Assembly (NCBI GenBank): GCA_013397845.1
Contig: VZTG01001029.1
Coordinates: 770,788 to 834,787 of the forward strand
Direction of reading: 5' to 3'
DNA length: 64,000 nt
DNA from: Melanocharis versteri
Lineage: Eukaryota; Chordata; Aves; Passeriformes; Melanocharitidae
Made by a program: the position numbers and the translations under genes. Shown piece after piece: positions 43,096-54,950 of the stretch (position 1 is the first letter of the stretch; each line of letters starts with the position of its first letter). Below the pieces are notes generated by a model that saw only the letters and a list, made by a program, of their open reading frames with translations, did not search any database and was not told the DNA's origin.

Positions 43096-46000
43096 TGCAG
43101 AGGCACGGCCGGCGCCCGGCCCGGCCCGGCCCGCGCGCACGGCCGGGATTTAGTGAAAAATTCGCTGCCAGGGAAGCTTTGGAACATGGCGAGTCGAAAC
43201 GCAGAGCGCTGGCTGTGCTTCGGCATAGAGCTCCCTGCAGCCCTCCCCTTCTTCTGTACTCCAGCTCGCTGTTGGCAAAACTGCTTCGCAAATGAAGCCC
43301 AGAGCTATCAAAAGCCAAAGTGGCAATCATTCTGTCATCCAGAGTCAGGAATCTGCCTGTACCTCACAGAAAGGAAGAACTAACAACTAATCCTAGCTAT
43401 CCGTGCAAATGGAATGAAATCCCACAACTACATCTCCAAGACTGAACTACTTGCTTGCCTTATAAAACCTGATGTCACAAGCAACTGTGGCACTGAAATA
43501 GGAGGTAATTTAATCCAGTTTCTTTGCTTCATTGTGTAAAGACACATCTACATCTGAAATTTTACTTAAAGATTATGCAGTGCTTTGATTTCAGTACCAT
43601 TCTTCTGAAAAACGACTTGTTTTGGTTTTGCATTTGTTTTGTTTTTGTATTGCCCGTTTCTGACAAACGGCCAGGTCGCAGGCAAAGCGACCTGCCCCAT
43701 GTTTGGGCTGAGCAAGCAAGCGAAGGGAAACCGCTCACTTCAACAGCCCATCAAAGTCCAGCGACACAACGTTCCTCACTACTTTCCTAGCTGACTTCAA
43801 GCATCTTCCCACCAAAGCCACAAGCATCATCAAGCAAAAGATAATAAGAAAGAGTCTTCAGAAAAGCTTGTATCCTTATCTGTGGTTATAAAACACCACA
43901 CCAGTTTATGATAATGGATACTTTGAGGTAAAGCAGAGTTGCAGAAATTCCATGTCATTTCTCCCTAAATAACGTGAGCTGCAATTCAGTATTTTTTAAA
44001 TAACTTTTTTTATAACTCTGCACAAAATTTAAGGTTCTTTTATGCAAATCTACACTCTAATTTAAGAGCATCTAATACACTTGTTTTGATATGTTGTGAA
44101 AACTTCAAAAATAAAGTATCTCCAGTAAATCCAAACACAGAAATTATCTGAGATCAGTATATATCCATCATGGATGTATGCATATGCAGGATTTTCAGAG
44201 AAGATCTCTCAATTAAGCAACCTCACCTTAGTTCACCACAGTCAGTCAGATGACAGGACAGTTAGTTTGGAAAAATTATCTGATTGCAATTTTTCAAAAA
44301 AGCTTTTAAGAGAGGGTTGCTCAAGTACCTTCACCCTAATTCAGTGAGAACTCAAGCTGAACTCTCACAGCAGGACTTTGCAATGGGCTGCCTGGTTGTT
44401 TAATGACAGCTAAATGTTCTCACGTAGCAAAGAGCAGGTGGGATGCTATAATCTGAGGTTACTGCGGTTTTCAGACAGATTTCAAATAAAGCCCACGTTG
44501 AAAAATAACACTCCAATAATCTAACCAGAAAAACAGACGTCTTTCTTATTAAACATAAAAATCTCAAATATTTTTACTCGGTTTGTAACATAATTTAGGG
44601 GTTGGATGTTTCATACATTTGCATTTTGTTCAGGTTCATAAAGGAACACAGTGCTTAAAAAGCAGTATTTAGCAAGTCCCTAAAAACTCTATCCAATAAA
44701 TCACGCAACCAAAGAATGAGCATAAAGCAGAAGATGGAAGACTGTGTCATGAGGAAGAAATCGTAAGTTCTGTGTTGCATTATCCATAAAGATTCATTTA
44801 CTCAGTTTTATTATTTAAAATTGCTTTCTAGAACACAGCACAGCAGCAGTGGAGAGGGGTCAGGAGAGTTACTGCTGTCTTTGAGAGCTCCAGCTATTAA
44901 AGGCAAGTGACAGTTGAATGTATCACTTGACTGTGCAAGGCAATTCAGAACAGATCTGAACAAACTAAATCCTGCTTTTCACATTTAGGCACCATTTGTG
45001 GACAGTGGGAAAAAAATCTTACCAAAAAATGTCTCCCTAGAAGGTCAGTTAAACACAACATCACAATCAGTTCAACATCACACAAAGTATCTACCCAGGA
45101 TGCTCCACAAAGTTTTGATTCAGAGCCACAGACTTCCTAGAAGTATTCCAATGGTGTTGCTTTACACCAGGCTACTTCAATACACATGGAAATTGCTAAT
45201 ACTGAGAGAGTCCACTCACCATGGCAAATGTTATATTATTTCTAACACAGTCTAAACTTTAATCTCTCAAAAACTGGGTTTCAGATAATCATTCAGAAGA
45301 TATTTCCCATTCTACCATTTCAAATAATCTCCTTTTACCCTTTAGGAGTGGTGGAGGAAGGAAAGAACACAGAAGGGGGTAACATCTATTCTTTTTCTTC
45401 TTGTACCATTAGTATCTTCATGTGACATGTTTTGAAACATCTCTAGAAGCTCAGACTTAAAAGACTGGCAGGAAAACAGAAAGAAAAGTGCCTTAAATGG
45501 GAGGTAGTTCTACACATGCAAACCAAGTTTACTGTATCTTTGCATCATAAATAACTCTTGCAAGAAATTAGCACCCATGGACTATACACATACTATAGAG
45601 GGTGATATATGAGGAACTCCTATAATGAAAGTGCAAATTGTCTTACCTGTATTAAAAATATGAGTTTGAATTTAGAAAGAAATCCCTGGTGTCAGAAAAC
45701 ACTAATTTGACAATCTCTTATTAAATAAGTGCAATCCAAAGTTTAATATTAACTGATCATCTCAGGTACTATGGAAAGCCTAAAATACTCAGAATACTTA
45801 TTAGAAACTACACAGAAAACAAGCAGACATTTGTGTCTGTATGTCACAGCTCATTTTCTGTAACAAAAATCAACAGATACAATGTGTTCCAGTTATTTCT
45901 CTGATATGACACTAATTAAATAGCAAAAGAATGATGATAGATATTCACACTATTTTTCTTAGAATTATGACCTCATGATAGCCACTGATTATGGTACTAG

Positions 46001-47960
46001 TAACAAATGTTAGTTTGAAATATTTCCTGACTGCAGATGTGAATAGTAGGTTTCTGCTCAAAGCCCATCCATTTTTGGATGACGGTCTCCCTGGGCTTTT
46101 CTGAGTGAGCCTCACTGGTCTGTCTTCTCCCTCTGCAGCCTGAGCAGCTCTCCGGAAGCCCTGACACTCTGCTCTTCCTGGCCAAGGAATTACACTGCTT
46201 TCAAGTCACATGATGTTATTAGTGTCTGGCTTAGTTAACTCCGACAGTCAGAAAAATTCTCAGAAATACAACAGTTTTCAATCTCTGAAGATAATGTAAC
46301 TCACTGAACAGTATTTCCTTCCCTATAATATAAGCAGCATGTCAATCTTACTGTTCACTGAAACCTGGCTTGAAAAAAAAGTATGTTTTTTTAATTTCTA
46401 TCCTCCTCAGAGTGCTTTAAATGTAGTAGTAGTAATTTAACATTAATGCTTGCATGTCAACATTCAAAATGTTTTGGCCAGTGAGTCACCACTTAACAAG
46501 TTACAACACAAAAACTTAAAAATGCATTTGCCTGGAACATTTAAGTTTTACAGTAAGAGGACAAATTCAAATTGAGTGACATTCCAGAAAGAAGCCAAAC
46601 AATTCACCAGCACTTTTCTCTGTAACTGTTTTTACTTTAGGCCCTGATAAGAACACATTAAAAAAGATAAACCTCAAACCAAATAATTTCAGAAAGTACC
46701 ATACAAAATCAAGGGGAAAAGAAACAAACTAGAGGAAGGGTTGTTTGGGGTTTTTTGAATCATTATTACTTAAAAGACTGTTATTAAATTACAGTTATCT
46801 AGGAAATTAAATTACTGCTGAGTATCCGTTGACATGGCAGCCTTATACTAACAAAAACATTGCAGAAACCAGTATTTTAGAAACTGAAAAATTAAAAAAT
46901 ACAGATCTGTGTAACAAAATTAAGTATCATCTTTCCTCTGACTTTTCATTTTATAATTAAACTTCTCTGCACTATCTACCAGCTAAAGCAACTTTTTCCT
47001 ACAATACATTCCAACTTCTTATGAAGGTATATTTAAAATAAAGACTACACTTATGCACTGATCTACTCAATTTAAATTTCTCATGATATTCAGTGAAATT
47101 TAATTTTGCGTCATCTTCAACACACGCAGTATCTCATGTAATTTTTTGGATATTTTGTAACGTGTCATTTTACTTCAAGGCTCTATTCAGCATTGAAATA
47201 CAGAGAAACAGTGATTAAAACCTGCAGCATCGCAGTCATTGATTATTCACAGTAACTGCACTTAATTGCACAGATTGGTACAATGTTAATACAAATAAAA
47301 ATCTATCAGCATTTTATTGTCTCCACTCTCACAGAAGAAGAATTAAATGAAAACCATTTGAAAAATACTGCTTGTTAAAATTAAACCCTGGTAAGAGAAA
47401 TGAGAGAAATCTTTCATTCTCCAAAATGATCTCTTTACCTGGCTGATGCTACTAAATATTAAACATGTAGCGTAAGCTTTATTACTGCCTAGAATTACAG
47501 TAATAAATTACACGAAAATTGCACTGCTATGTGTTTTAGCTTCTCTGACATTTTAAATGTATTTTTGTTAATCTAGCAGAAATCATCTGCTAGACTGTAA
47601 AGCCACCCTACATAACACGCAACTGTTAAAATGTAAATTGCCAAACTATTTTTAGCTGCTGCTGAAGGGGGGAAAAAAAATGGGAGGGGGGGAAAGAAGA
47701 ATATTCCTGGCCTCGGGAATAATGATTTGAGGCATTGTGTTCATTTTGTTTATCAAGCAGCTATTCAGCCTCTAGTGGGGCCCAAGTGCTTATGCAAGCA
47801 AAAGCTTTTAAGAGTGCCTGCAGCTGCAATCCTGGCTTCCAGGTAGGCTGCAGGTTCAGAGCACAGCTGCCCCAGGCTATCCACACTATCTCAGCTCCAT
47901 CTGGAAGTACTGTTAAAATAGGATTTCAGATCCTGGGTTCTGTCTGTATCATCGTGAGCA

Positions 47961-47985
47961 GGGGAGGGAGAAGGGAAAGAGAGGG
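47961..47985 (+). other. Canonical G-quadruplex motif
   Basis: Four G runs of three or more are separated by loops of 1, 4 and 7 bases (GGGG-A-GGG-AGAA-GGG-AAAGAGA-GGG) in a polypurine stretch. Confidence 0.6.
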
Positions 47986-49104
47986 AGGAGAGAACAGGGG
48001 AGATGCAAGGACTAGAAGACACCATCCGTAGTTCAGGCTCAATACAAAATGAAAAGCTCAGCCCCATTTTGCTCCCTCTATATTACTGTTGCCTGTGCAG
48101 TATGTTCTATTCAGCCTATCCGGTTTTGAGTTATGACTCATCCAAGTGCACCTGCGCCCATGTGTTAAGTACTGCCAAATAAAAGCCCAACATCCATTTA
48201 CACAACAAAGAGATGTATCCCGCAAGGCAGCGGAGCTTCCCCCTCCCCTCCTGTTTGTTCTGAGCAGGGGAAAAAATAATTCTGTCCTTCACTTCACTGG
48301 GGATTTTTCACTTCACGTGGATTTTTAAATGCAGATTCATTTATAAACAATTTTCTTCCTTTTAAGAATAAAGCATATTTAATACCACAAAACACCCCTA
48401 TAGCATTAGATTATCACAGCCATTAATGATTTTTCCACCAAAACCCTTCCAACCTTTTTTATCAAAGCCCTTTATTCTCGAAGGATAAATTTTCAAGCAA
48501 AGAGGGATCAACAAACTAGTTGCTTGAAAGCTTTCCTGATGCTAGGCTGAAGTTAGGAAAGGCTTAATGAAGGCTTTAAAATCCACCAGGGCTTCACAAT
48601 GAACATCTGACTCGGTGATTTATGCATATTAATAACCTCAGTCCTACTGAGGCAAGCTGAGCTGTACATGTCCTCCGAATCTTAATGTCTTCAGCTCCAC
48701 TGGGATTATTACAAATGTAAATTTCTAAGATTCTCAGCTATTAATCTCTGTCTGTCCTCCTGTTCAGCAACATAATGACTAATTAAACATCAAAAGACCT
48801 GTACAGGAGATCTTCTTTGACAGCTCCTGGCCCAGCTCTCTTCCCAAGAGAGGAATTCAAATGACAGGGACAAGTGGGTAGGAGCATATGAGCGAGCTAC
48901 AAATCACTGCTATGAAATCTAAAAATTCCACATCAAATGTGTATTTAGTCCTGCAGAACCACTCCCAATTACCTAGCCTAGCTGTTCATGTCCAGCAGAC
49001 AGCCCTCCTAGTGCTAAAGGTAAGTAATTTGTATGTACGGCAGGCAAAGAGAATGCAATATGAGCCAAATTTTTATCACTATAAGTAAAAAATGTAGTAC
49101 TTAC

Positions 49105-49157
49105 AGAAGAAGGCAAACCAGGGGGCACCTTTCTTACTTTCTTTGTCTGTAGAGGAT
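49105..49157 (-). CDS. TCF12: TCF12 small exon: second half of bipartite NLS
   Basis: The 53-nt exon runs in phase 1 to phase 0. Its acceptor is TGTACAG and its donor is TCT|GTAAGT, a strong match. It encodes (D)PLQTKKVRKVPPGLPSS. The KKVRK cluster is nearly identical across TCF12 and TCF4. The exon carries the distal basic cluster of the predicted nuclear-localisation signal. It is the last exon before the 21-kb intron, so transcripts starting inside that intron, as HEBAlt does in mammals, lack this signal and everything upstream. Because the exon ends in phase 0, the next exon can also be entered by an alternative first exon ending in phase 0. Confidence 0.96.
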
Positions 49158-52100
49158 CTGTACACAGAAAATAGCATTTCATCAAGCATCTACATTACAG
49201 GTGAAAAAGAATAAATAGCTACACTGCTCAGTTTTTTCCTTCCATGATGAATTTCTTATTTTCCAATTTAATGCATTTTTAAATCTCTGGCAATGAGATT
49301 TGTCTTTCACATCAATATAAAAATGTAACATACCAGTGTTCTCCAAAATAAAGCGTTGCTAAATAGTTACTTTCAATTCTCTCCCTAAGGAAAACAGTTA
49401 TTCCTAAGAACAGTTACTCTGAAGGGTATACTTATGACCTTGTACACTTGCTAAGAAACAAAGTAAGGTTTTGAGATATACAAGGAGGAAATGGGACTTA
49501 TTAGCAAGAGAAATGCTTTCTTTTCTGCACATCAGAGTAAAGACAGAACTATCAAAAAGGAATTTGACATGTTAAAGTATGATTTATACTCTAAGAATAC
49601 TAACATGATGTAAATTTTATATTTTTAGATTCTACCAAGGTTGTAAACAAACAGCAAATTTAATAACCTAATTATTTTCTTTGAATATTAAAGTCAATAC
49701 ATCTCAATTTGCATGTAATAGTAAAGTTGGAGGTATGGTACCTGCTTCTTTCTTCCAATAGGTATTGTAATATAACAAAAGTACCCAGCAATTTCACTAC
49801 CTAAACCAAGACTCTAAACCAGTTTAATCAGATGTTAATGCAATTAATCTGAAAACTCTGCATGCAAATTATAAGTTAACTGATGTTTTGAAGATGAGTA
49901 TCTGGTGAGATTACCAGTTCTACAGTTAACCAATTGAGTCTTTAACTAAAACACAAAATTCCTATTTTGCTGTTTTCATTCAGAACATTTATGATGATAT
50001 GACAAGATAAAGGTGAGATAAGGTGAACTATCTGCTGGATATCTTTACTCTCATCATTCCCCATAGGGCATGCTCACAAAGAAAGGAAAAGGAATTTTGG
50101 AAGAGATATTTACATTGGATTCAGTGTGTCACCTGGAAAAGAACACTTATTGGTTTCAATGCAATTTAATATGAAATTTAACAAGAGCTTGTTATAATCC
50201 TGGTCAGACAACTTCTTCTAGGGGATAAAATGGGCATAATTTGACTTTGTTAGAAATTCTCAGGCAGCAGGTTTGTAGCAGTTAACAAGTCCATTAAAAA
50301 AAAATTATAATTCAGACATACTTTCTCAAGCCATTGGAAAAGACTTGAGATAAAAGTGTACTTTCTTCCTCCTGACATTCCTGGAAAAACATTTCCATAA
50401 ATTTGTAACCACCACCTGCCATATCCCAGGTTACAATCCCCAGATTTAACCACGACAGAAAGAGGAATATCACCAGTTTGAACAAGTCTATATCCCCTGA
50501 GCTCCTCTTCCAGAGAAAAAGCTAAATATACTCTGAAAACTCCACACTTCGCTTCCATTTGTTTAATTTAATAACATCAAGAACTTCCCAAACTCTCTAC
50601 AGTTTGCACAGGAAACAAGAATCTCGTTCAGGACCATGTCAGTGACTGCTGCATGCAGTGACCTTCCTGCAGGTGTCTGGAGCACCCTGTGCCCAGCACC
50701 CAAAGCCCAGCTCTAACACCCCCTGCTACTCAAACCCAGGGCAGGTCACTACTCCAAGTAGCTGCTCACTAAAACTGATTCCATGTGGGCTGAAACACCA
50801 TCATCATCTTAAAACTCAATTCTTTTCTACTGAAGTTCAACCACCCTTTCAAGCTGTAAATGATTTCACCAAACTTTTGTAAGAGTGTTCCTTTTCTGAA
50901 ACAGGTGTGAGGAACTGCTGTGTTTGTTCTGGTATTCTGAGCAACAGGAACACTTACAACAATCTTCATAAAGACAGCCAACCCCAAGTTACATGGCAGT
51001 TGGCTCGACAACACGGCAAAAAGTGATACAAATATGGTATTTTAAAACACATATATGCACACATAAGTTAGGAGAAGAGAAAACGGCCGTAAGTTGCACC
51101 AAGGAAGATTTAGGTTCGATGTTAGGAAAAATTTCTTCACTGAAAGGGCTGTCAGGCACTGGAACAGGCTGCCCAGGAAGTGGTGGACACCATCCCTGAA
51201 GGGATTTGAAAGATGTGTAGGTGTGGCACCTGGGGACGTGGGTTAGTGGTGGACTGGGCAGTGCTGGGGTAAAGGTTGGACTCGATGGTCTTAGAGGGCT
51301 TTTTCAAACAAAACGATTCCATGATACATAGGATTAAGTTTCAAAGTAATATTTTTATAAATAAAGATTTAAAAAACAATTTCAAGCACATTTAGGACTA
51401 CTTTAGTGCCCAAGAAGTTTGCACTTATAGTTAATATTAAAGTTACTTCGCAAAGCAATTTGCATTTGAAAATTTTGTTTTGGGTAAACTATGGTTGGAG
51501 TTACACAGTTCCAACAAACGAGATTTTTACTTGTGGAATAAAGTGTTATACAGAATGAAGGGCATTAAAGGCTCAACCACATAACTAGAGAAATTCTAAT
51601 GACCTATCATACAAATACTGAAATATATGGTAACGAGAACATAAGGTTATATAACTATATAACTAGAATACATGGTAAGCTAGAATATAAGGCTATGGTC
51701 TCTCTTTTATACCAAAAAGATTTTTTTTTTTAATTTGCACACCCAATTATTCACAATAGTCTTATAGTAGATACTGTAGAACAGCTGGCTCATTCTTGAT
51801 TCTCTGATTCAACAGAATTAGAGAGCTATAAAATATTACCACTGGCTGTGACCAGGTATGAAAATTCCATTCACCTCCAACTATCCCCAGAATAAAATAC
51901 TAATACTGTCACAGGATTATAACAATTTTTAAGCAAGTTCCTGCCTGCATATTTTGCAAGGTAGTTTGATTTTAGGATAAACTACTGGCCTCCAACTGCT
52001 AAGATCTTTAAAGGCATGTTGAACCAATTACAATGAACTATATATTGCCCTGAATAAAGTTACTTTTAGCATATAAAAGGATAATTGTTTCCCCTTTGTG

Positions 52101-52469
52101 TCCTTCCCCTACTAAATAATGGTAATGACCTCAAGGTCAGGCATTTCCAGGAGTTAATGATGGCATGGGTTAAGGGCACTCAGCTGGTCATCAGCTCCTA
52201 TCCATCTGTCATTATTGCTTTTGCAATTAAGGGTTTTTTTAGAGTTTCTTGTTTGTTTTGTAAGCCATACTGACCAGCATTGAATCCAAGCTAGTGTCTC
52301 AAAGAAAATGTTAATAATTTCAGTTTTTCTCTTATAGAGCAGTTTGGTGTAATTTCAACTGCTCAGCACAGAGCAATCTCCAGTATATTAAATGAACTGT
52401 CAAAGAAAATAATAAAGTCTGCAGAAAAGCATCATGAACAAAAGTTTAAAAGCTGTCTGTATTACTTAC
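49158..52469 (-). other. TCF12: TCF12 intron splitting the NLS
   Basis: This 3.3-kb intron separates the RRR and KKVRK halves of the nuclear-localisation signal. It contains the CR1 fragment at about 51085-51327 and a locally repetitive AT-rich stretch at 51640-51700. Nothing else is recognised. Confidence 0.9.
51085..51327 (+). mobile_element. CR1 LINE 3' end, plus orientation
   Basis: About 240 bp matches the well-known CR1 3' end. It reads TTAGGAAAAATTTCTTCACT, then AACAGGCTGCCCAGGAAGTG, CACCATCCCTGAAGGGAT, GGTTGGACTCGATGGTCTTA and an end near AACGATTCCATGAT. It is 5'-truncated, as most CR1 copies are, and has no coding part. It is inserted antisense to TCF12 and is strong evidence that the host is a bird or close relative. 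Confidence 0.93.
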
Positions 52470-52605
52470 CAAGAGCTGATGAGTCATGAAGTGGTCGTCG
52501 GCGCTGATTTGTACCAGAAAACGGGTAGTAGGGTGTTCCAGGCTTTCCAGAGGATGACAGCTGACCTGGACTTCCAAGCCCCATATCAGACCGAAGCAGA
52601 CTAGA
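52470..52605 (-). CDS. TCF12: TCF12 exon: Ser/Gly/Pro-rich segment and first half of NLS
   Basis: The 136-nt exon starts in phase 0 after a TTTGTAG acceptor and ends in phase 1 before GTAAGT. It encodes 45 residues beginning SSLLRSDMGLGSPGQL and ending RRRPLHDSSAL; the next residue (Asp) is split across the junction. This matches the human SSLLRQDLGLGSPAQL segment. The RRR cluster forms, with KKVRK in the next exon, what is described in the paralogue TCF4 as a bipartite nuclear-localisation signal; applying that to TCF12 is inference from similarity. It is the most 5' exon I can identify. The upstream exon (expected to encode a SFSLYSRDTGLPGC-like peptide) was looked for up to 64000 and not found. 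Confidence 0.96.
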
Positions 52606-54859
52606 CTACAAAAGTATACAGAGAAAAGTCAAATTAAGCTCTGTAACAATGCAGCTGTTAATATGCCAGGCTAACAAACTATTAACCACACTTACTGCTC
52701 TTGGCATTTACAGGAATTTACTGGGATTTACTGAAGGTTCTAGAGTTCAAAAAAAATGTAGACTTTTAAAAATCAATGTTCAGAGTGTGTACTATAGTAT
52801 AATTCAGAAAGGCAGAGCAAGTTTGGCTGTGAGCCTCCAAAAACCCATAACCATTTCAGCTGAAAACATCTGAAAGAATCAATTCATATTTAAATTTTAA
52901 ACAAAAATCATAATCCTTTGTTTAGTTTGCAATATAACACCTCTTCTATTTCACAATATAAACATAATTGATAAAAACTGCTAAGAGTTTATAGTGTGAC
53001 ATTAAGTTTTAGCACATACTTAGAAATCAAGATTTAGATTACATTCATAAAAACATGGAGCAAAATTGTCCAAAAAAAATCAAACGCAGACAAGAGATAA
53101 CAGAGTAGACTAGTGAACAAAACACGAAAAATTGACATTTTAAAAACTTCAAACTAATAACATAGTTGAACCCTACCCTTTTTGTTCCCTTTTCATGCAG
53201 GAGAAAGAAGAACATTCTAACCACTTAACAAGTGCATTATAGATTGTTTGACCTCACACTGTTTGGATTTCCTGTAAAACTGAAATGAATGTCGGTGATT
53301 TAGAAGAACACAGTTTTTCCACAGGTGATGCTATGCTTAACCTTGTTTTAGTCTGAAAATCCTGACTTGGAATGAAACCCACAGAACTGTTTGTACAGAA
53401 AATGTAGCAGGTGGTAAAAATGCACTGTGTTGCACTCCTGGCTGGTGTATAGCTTTCCTCATGGAGCAGCATCCACTCCGCATTGCACACACCTAAAGAC
53501 ACACTGCTCTTAATGTTTGCCAGTGTTTTAAGGTCACGTGGAAGCAGCAGCCTCAGAAGCAATTTGATTTCTTCAGCTGTGGTCAGCACATGGTGCAGCC
53601 TTCCCAGTATAACAGGGTAAAGCACAGCAGGCAGGACAACAGGGATGTTTTGCTTAGGCTCATCTGCACTGACATTTCATTGTCAGGTGATGGTAAGACA
53701 GAAACTGCTGACTGGAGTAACTTTTATACCAAAACCCCACCTAACTTCTCCTTCAGCCTCACTGCTCCCAAGCCAACATTCCCCATCCCCTCAAGCTGCT
53801 CTCCAGGAGGAGCCCTCATGCCCCCACAGGTTCTGGAGGTTTCAGCAAACCCGCTTACGGGCTGGATCACGGCAGGAACCGCTCCAGTGCTGCTGCCTGC
53901 TCAGGATACAGCAGCCCACTGGCACAGCTGCAGAGGCCATTCATTGCTCCTGCCTCTCCTCGCCCTCCCTTCTGAGGCCCAAATACCTCCTTCATAAATA
54001 AGTGTATTTTTTGGATTATACTAGATCATCAAAGCTGATTCATCTGGTGTGATGAGTTGTGAAAGGTGAGGTTCACTCATACAGCTCACAGTAAGGTACT
54101 AAATGCCTTCTACCTTGCAGTGCACTGGGATTAGCAGAAAATGACTTCAGATAGTTATGGAATATATACAAGCTCTTCTTTTTTTGCATTGTATCACCAT
54201 TGAAATTTCTCTTTTACTTGTTTGATGACTAATTTGAGCATGAAAATCTTATCTTTTAATTGAATAGAGTGGGATGTGAAAGAATTGCCCCATCACAAAC
54301 TAAAGGAAAGCCCAAAAGTATTAAATATTTTATACAAAAGTGTAAAGATCAAAATTTATTAGAAATGATAGTGCATAGAAATAGCTTCCTCTCAGCTTAA
54401 CTTCTTCATTGTTATTCTTAGAATTCTTACAATGACAAAAGTATACAGCAAATACATGCAGGGGGAAATCTGCTGGTGGGCTGTTCCAAGGTCTTCTAAT
54501 TTTTGCTTTGGTCAAATAGTTACAATTTTATTGTTTTGCAGAAAACATTATGAACATCAGAATATCTGGCTTACTTGGTATAAATCTGAATTTAGCAAAG
54601 ATACTATGCTAAACATTTACTACAGTTTTAGAAGTGAGCACTGTGCAGGAAACCTGGGCAATGTTTTGTGAAAAGCCGCTCCTTCAAACCAACACTGGCC
54701 AGAAGAAGAAATGAAACCAGTTCTCACTTAGCCCAACACTTGACCTTCTTGACCAAGAATACCCAGGATTGAAGGGAAATTTCTTTCCATAGCCTGTGGG
54801 GAAGGGAGGAAGTATTGTGATAGTTGCCATTTCAAGTAGCTAAGGCAAGGTTCCCCTCC

Positions 54860-54950
54860 CAGAACGGCAGAACTGCTGAGGCTGGCAGGGACCTCTGGAG
54901 GTCAGCGAGTGCAGCCCTGCTCGCTCAGAGCAGCTGTCAAACACAATTAG
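54860..54950 (-). mobile_element. Degraded CR1 LINE fragment, minus orientation
   Basis: AGAACGGCAGAACTGCTGAG, then GCTGGCAGGGACCTCTGGAGG, then CCCTGCTCGCTCAGAGCAG, resembles the antisense CR1 3' region (typically GGCAGGGACCTCTGGAGATC...CTGCTCAAAGCAGGG). It is truncated and diverged; the right border is unclear. Confidence 0.75.

Larger units (their letters stand above)
42640..43150. promoter_or_regulatory. Intragenic CpG-rich block with minisatellite
   Basis: About 510 bp of extreme GC and CpG content lies in the 21-kb intron. It contains the minisatellite at 42695-43070 and a CTCF-like motif at 43084-43095. CCC(GG) runs near 42695-42735 and 43108-43130 would make the minus strand G-quadruplex-prone. 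Possible transcription starts lie on both sides: a strong-Kozak ATG on the minus strand at 42632-42634 followed by a splice donor, and a strong-Kozak ATG on the plus strand at 43186. Promoter, enhancer or boundary function is inference. Confidence 0.45.
28108..49104 (-). other. TCF12: 21-kb TCF12 intron (expected site of internal HEBAlt-type promoter)
   Basis: This is the largest intron fully inside the window. In mammals the corresponding intron holds the HEBAlt promoter and a short first exon. I searched the readable sequence for an exon encoding a peptide of that type and did not find one. Annotated content includes a GC-rich patch at 29370-29690, the CpG block with gap at 37130-37760, the kappaB minisatellite block at 42640-43150 and a purine-rich conserved-looking stretch at 47640-48060. 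An (AAAAC)n run lies at about 36802-36836 and a 19-A run at 37777-37795. A 135-codon minus-strand open frame at 31247-31654 has no resemblance I recognise. Confidence 0.9.

Noticed and set aside
42589..43383. Long open frames (150-215 codons) on both strands, including Gly/Pro/Arg-rich repeats
   Set aside because: They arise from the GC-rich minisatellite with few stop codons. Unit spacing is not a multiple of three, an N interrupts them, and several frames are open at once on both strands.
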